Shown: one piece after another, positions 6,037-7,074 of the stretch
Numbering within the stretch: position 1 is the stretch's first letter
How the letters are laid out: each line of letters begins with the position of its first letter
Origin: Flavobacteriaceae bacterium
GTDB taxonomy: Bacteria; Bacteroidota; Bacteroidia; Flavobacteriales; Flavobacteriaceae
Assembly: GCA_018662905.1 (NCBI GenBank)
Contig: JABJFE010000123.1
Location: 1-7,074 of the forward strand
Length of the DNA stretch: 7,074 nt
Direction of reading: 5' to 3'
Notes under the pieces: model-generated
The model's database searches: none
What the model was told of the DNA's origin: nothing
Seen by the model: only the letters and a program-made list of their open reading frames with translations
Position numbers and translations under genes: made by a program

Positions 6037-6638
6037 GCAGTTAAACTATTTATAAAAAGACCCATAGATTCCAGGAATTCATCAAAAATATCATCATCAT
6101 CATATACTTTTCTAACACCTCTAACACCTTCAAAAGCACATATCAAAGAAATAGCTGTAGCTGAGCTATTGATTTCTTGTTTTATTTCACCTCTTTTCTT
6201 ACCAATATCAATAGTATTTATCAATTCAGATCTCCACTCTTCAAATAAATCTTTAAGTATCACTCTAAAATCTTGATCAGTATATCCAATTTCTCCAACT
6301 AAATTATTAGCAGGGCAACCTAAAGCTTTTTCTCTGTCTGAGTAATTTTTAATTCTATTAGTAAAAACATATTTTAAAAGTTCTGGAATATTACCATCAT
6401 TATTTGTTAATGGGTTGATAAATCCTTCTTTTATTCTTTTTCGAATAATAACTTCAATTACTTTAGTGCCAATTTCATGTTTATTTTTAAAGTGATGGTA
6501 AAATGCACCTTTTGACAATGAAGTTTCTTTCATAATGTCTGGGATACTTGTTGCATTGTATCCTTTTTCATAAAAAAGTTCAAAAGAAGTGTTTATAATA
6601 AGATCTTGGGTTTCTTTTGATTTTAGTTCTTGTTTCAA
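6033..6638 (-). CDS. TetR/AcrR-family transcriptional regulator, non-ATG start
   Basis: A 201-residue, two-domain repressor-type protein. The N-terminal DNA-binding domain (about 8-55) contains the helix-turn-helix TSIPDIMKETSLSKGAFYHHF (30-50) followed by KNKHEI, a textbook TetR signature. The rest is the helical ligand/dimer domain; GCPANNL at 107-113 is a motif that recurs in one TetR subgroup. The ligand cannot be predicted. The start is TTG at 6638-6636. Upstream in frame there is only AAC, TAC and ATT before a TAA stop (6650-6648), and the next ATG is residue 36, inside the helix-turn-helix. So no ATG can give a complete domain. A 16-base palindrome lies 9 bases ahead of the start and may be its own operator. 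It is convergent with the esterase and may control the sulfatase/esterase pair, but that is inference. Confidence 0.9.
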   Translation of the reverse strand: MKQELKSKETQDLIINTSFELFYEKGYNATSIPDIMKETSLSKGAFYHHFKNKHEIGTKVIEVIIRKRIKEGFINPLTNNDGNIPELLKYVFTNRIKNYSDREKALGCPANNLVGEIGYTDQDFRVILKDLFEEWRSELINTIDIGKKRGEIKQEINSSATAISLICAFEGVRGVRKVYDDDDIFDEFLESMGLFINSLTA

Positions 6639-6647
6639 AATGTAGTT

Positions 6648-6663
6648 TTAATTATCTAATTAA
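6648..6663. promoter_or_regulatory. Candidate TetR autoregulatory operator
   Basis: TTAATTATCTAATTAA has perfect 7-bp arms (TTAATTA and TAATTAA) around a TC centre. It ends 9 bases upstream of the tetR start codon, as expected for a self-repressing TetR protein. It shares TATCTAA with the palindrome at 4584-4594. The arms are pure A and T, so chance cannot be ruled out. Confidence 0.35.
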
Positions 6664-6802
6664 TAAATTGGAGCCTAAAAATATAAATTATATTCAAATA
6701 AACACCTAAAAAACAATGCTTTATTATAAAATTACTAAAAAAAACTCTATTACATACTTATTTGAATGTAATGTTTTATAAATTAGATGAACGTTTGTTT
6801 TA

Positions 6803-6828
6803 TTGGTATGCCAAATTGGTTTACCAAA
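6803..6828. promoter_or_regulatory. Tandem palindromic operator, two abutting 13-base units
   Basis: TTGGTATGCCAAA (6803-6815) is followed without a gap by TTGGTTTACCAAA (6816-6828). They agree at 11 of 13 positions, and each is an inverted repeat of TTGG with CCAA around 4 bases. The second extends to AATTGGTTTACCAAAT (6814-6829, imperfect in the middle and at one flanking pair). The shape resembles operators of GntR-family sugar-acid regulators such as UxuR (TTGGTATACCAA type). It lies 51 bases upstream of the secreted-protein gene at 6880, its most likely target. The regulator is not encoded in the window; a TetR site of this form would be less usual. The remainder of the 241-base gap (6639-6879) shows only A+T-rich DNA and the palindrome beside tetR. 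Confidence 0.55.
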
Positions 6829-6879
6829 TACACTAAAAAAACAATATTATAAATCAGATTTAACTTTAAAAACATAAAA

Positions 6880-7074
6880 ATGAAAAAATTATTATTACTA
6901 ACATTATTTATTTCTCTTAACAGTTTTGCACAAGAAATTCATTCATTTTACACATTAGATGTTCCCAGATCAAAAGCAAATGACTTTGTAAAAATGCATA
7001 AAAAGTTTATTGATATATATTTTATGGGAAGTGAAGACAATAAAATGGCGTCAACATGGTTGTTTTCTCATACA
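6880..7074 (+). CDS. Secreted protein of unknown function, N-terminal part only
   Basis: The first 65 codons are present and the frame is open to the window edge. The ATG at 6880 begins a clear signal peptide, MKKLLLLTLFISLNSFA, cut probably before Q18. The mature part starts EIHSFYTLDVPRSKANDFVKM and continues through HKKFIDIYFMGSED to STWLFSHT. I do not recognise the family. The seen part has no metal-binding or catalytic motif and no lipobox, so it should be periplasmic or exported. It is separated from the divergent tetR gene by 241 bases that include the tandem TTGG/CCAA operator, which probably governs it. A weak -7-like box TAACTTTA (6861-6868) has no -33 partner. Confidence 0.75.
   Translation, partial: MKKLLLLTLFISLNSFAQEIHSFYTLDVPRSKANDFVKMHKKFIDIYFMGSEDNKMASTWLFSHT

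Noticed and set aside
6692..6767. 10-base inverted repeat ATTCAAATAA / TTATTTGAAT, and an interleaved imperfect one at 6724-6735 / 6768-6781
   Set aside because: Arms are 50-odd bases apart, almost pure A+T, and the two cannot pair together. There is no T-run or other sign of a terminator, RNA or attachment site.
1..7074. CRISPR arrays, insertion sequences, tRNA or rRNA genes, phage or defence genes
   Set aside because: No regularly spaced repeats, transposase motifs, terminal inverted repeats, cloverleaf sequences or defence-type domains were seen on either strand.

Overview
This 7.1 kb window is very A+T-rich and reads as chromosomal DNA of a flavobacterium (Bacteroidota), probably marine. 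The evidence is the gene order peptidase – coiled-coil protein – zapA – 6S-like RNA – rny, a promoter of the Bacteroidota type (TTTG, 20 bases, TAnnTTTG), the absence of clear Shine-Dalgarno sequences, and secreted proteins of the kind used by polysaccharide-degrading marine Bacteroidota.

Left part (1-3079) is housekeeping. A secreted M23 peptidase gene leaves the window on the minus strand. Divergent from it, a strong promoter at 670-701 drives a small coiled-coil protein and zapA, which are 9 bases apart and probably form a cell-division operon. Between zapA and rny, where no protein is encoded, lies a structured RNA of about 150 nt. It has a long closing stem, an open central bubble, an apical stem and a terminal U-run, which I read as 6S RNA (ssrS). 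rny, encoding the membrane-anchored endoribonuclease RNase Y, begins only 19 bases after that U-run.

Middle part (3076-6638) is accessory. It holds a lipoprotein sulfatase (minus) and a secreted sialate-O-acetylesterase-type esterase (plus), transcribed divergently from a 60-base intergenic region, followed by a convergent TetR-family regulator. The sulfatase and esterase would remove sulfate and acetyl groups from an extracellular glycan. No SusC/SusD pair, glycoside hydrolase or lyase is in view, so the substrate is unknown. A palindrome next to the tetR start and a smaller one in the sulfatase/esterase intergenic region share the core TATCTAA, which suggests (unproven) that the regulator controls both.

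Right end (6639-7074): a 241-base non-coding region carries two abutting 13-base palindromic units (TTGGT...CCAAA), resembling GntR-type operator sites. They lie ahead of the first 65 codons of a secreted protein I do not recognise.

The two convergent gene pairs (rny/sulfatase and esterase/tetR) both overlap by exactly 4 bases at their stop codons. I see no evidence for a wholly new system. The most rewarding items are the 6S RNA with its apparent promoter mimicry, the tandem operator and the possible TetR regulon.
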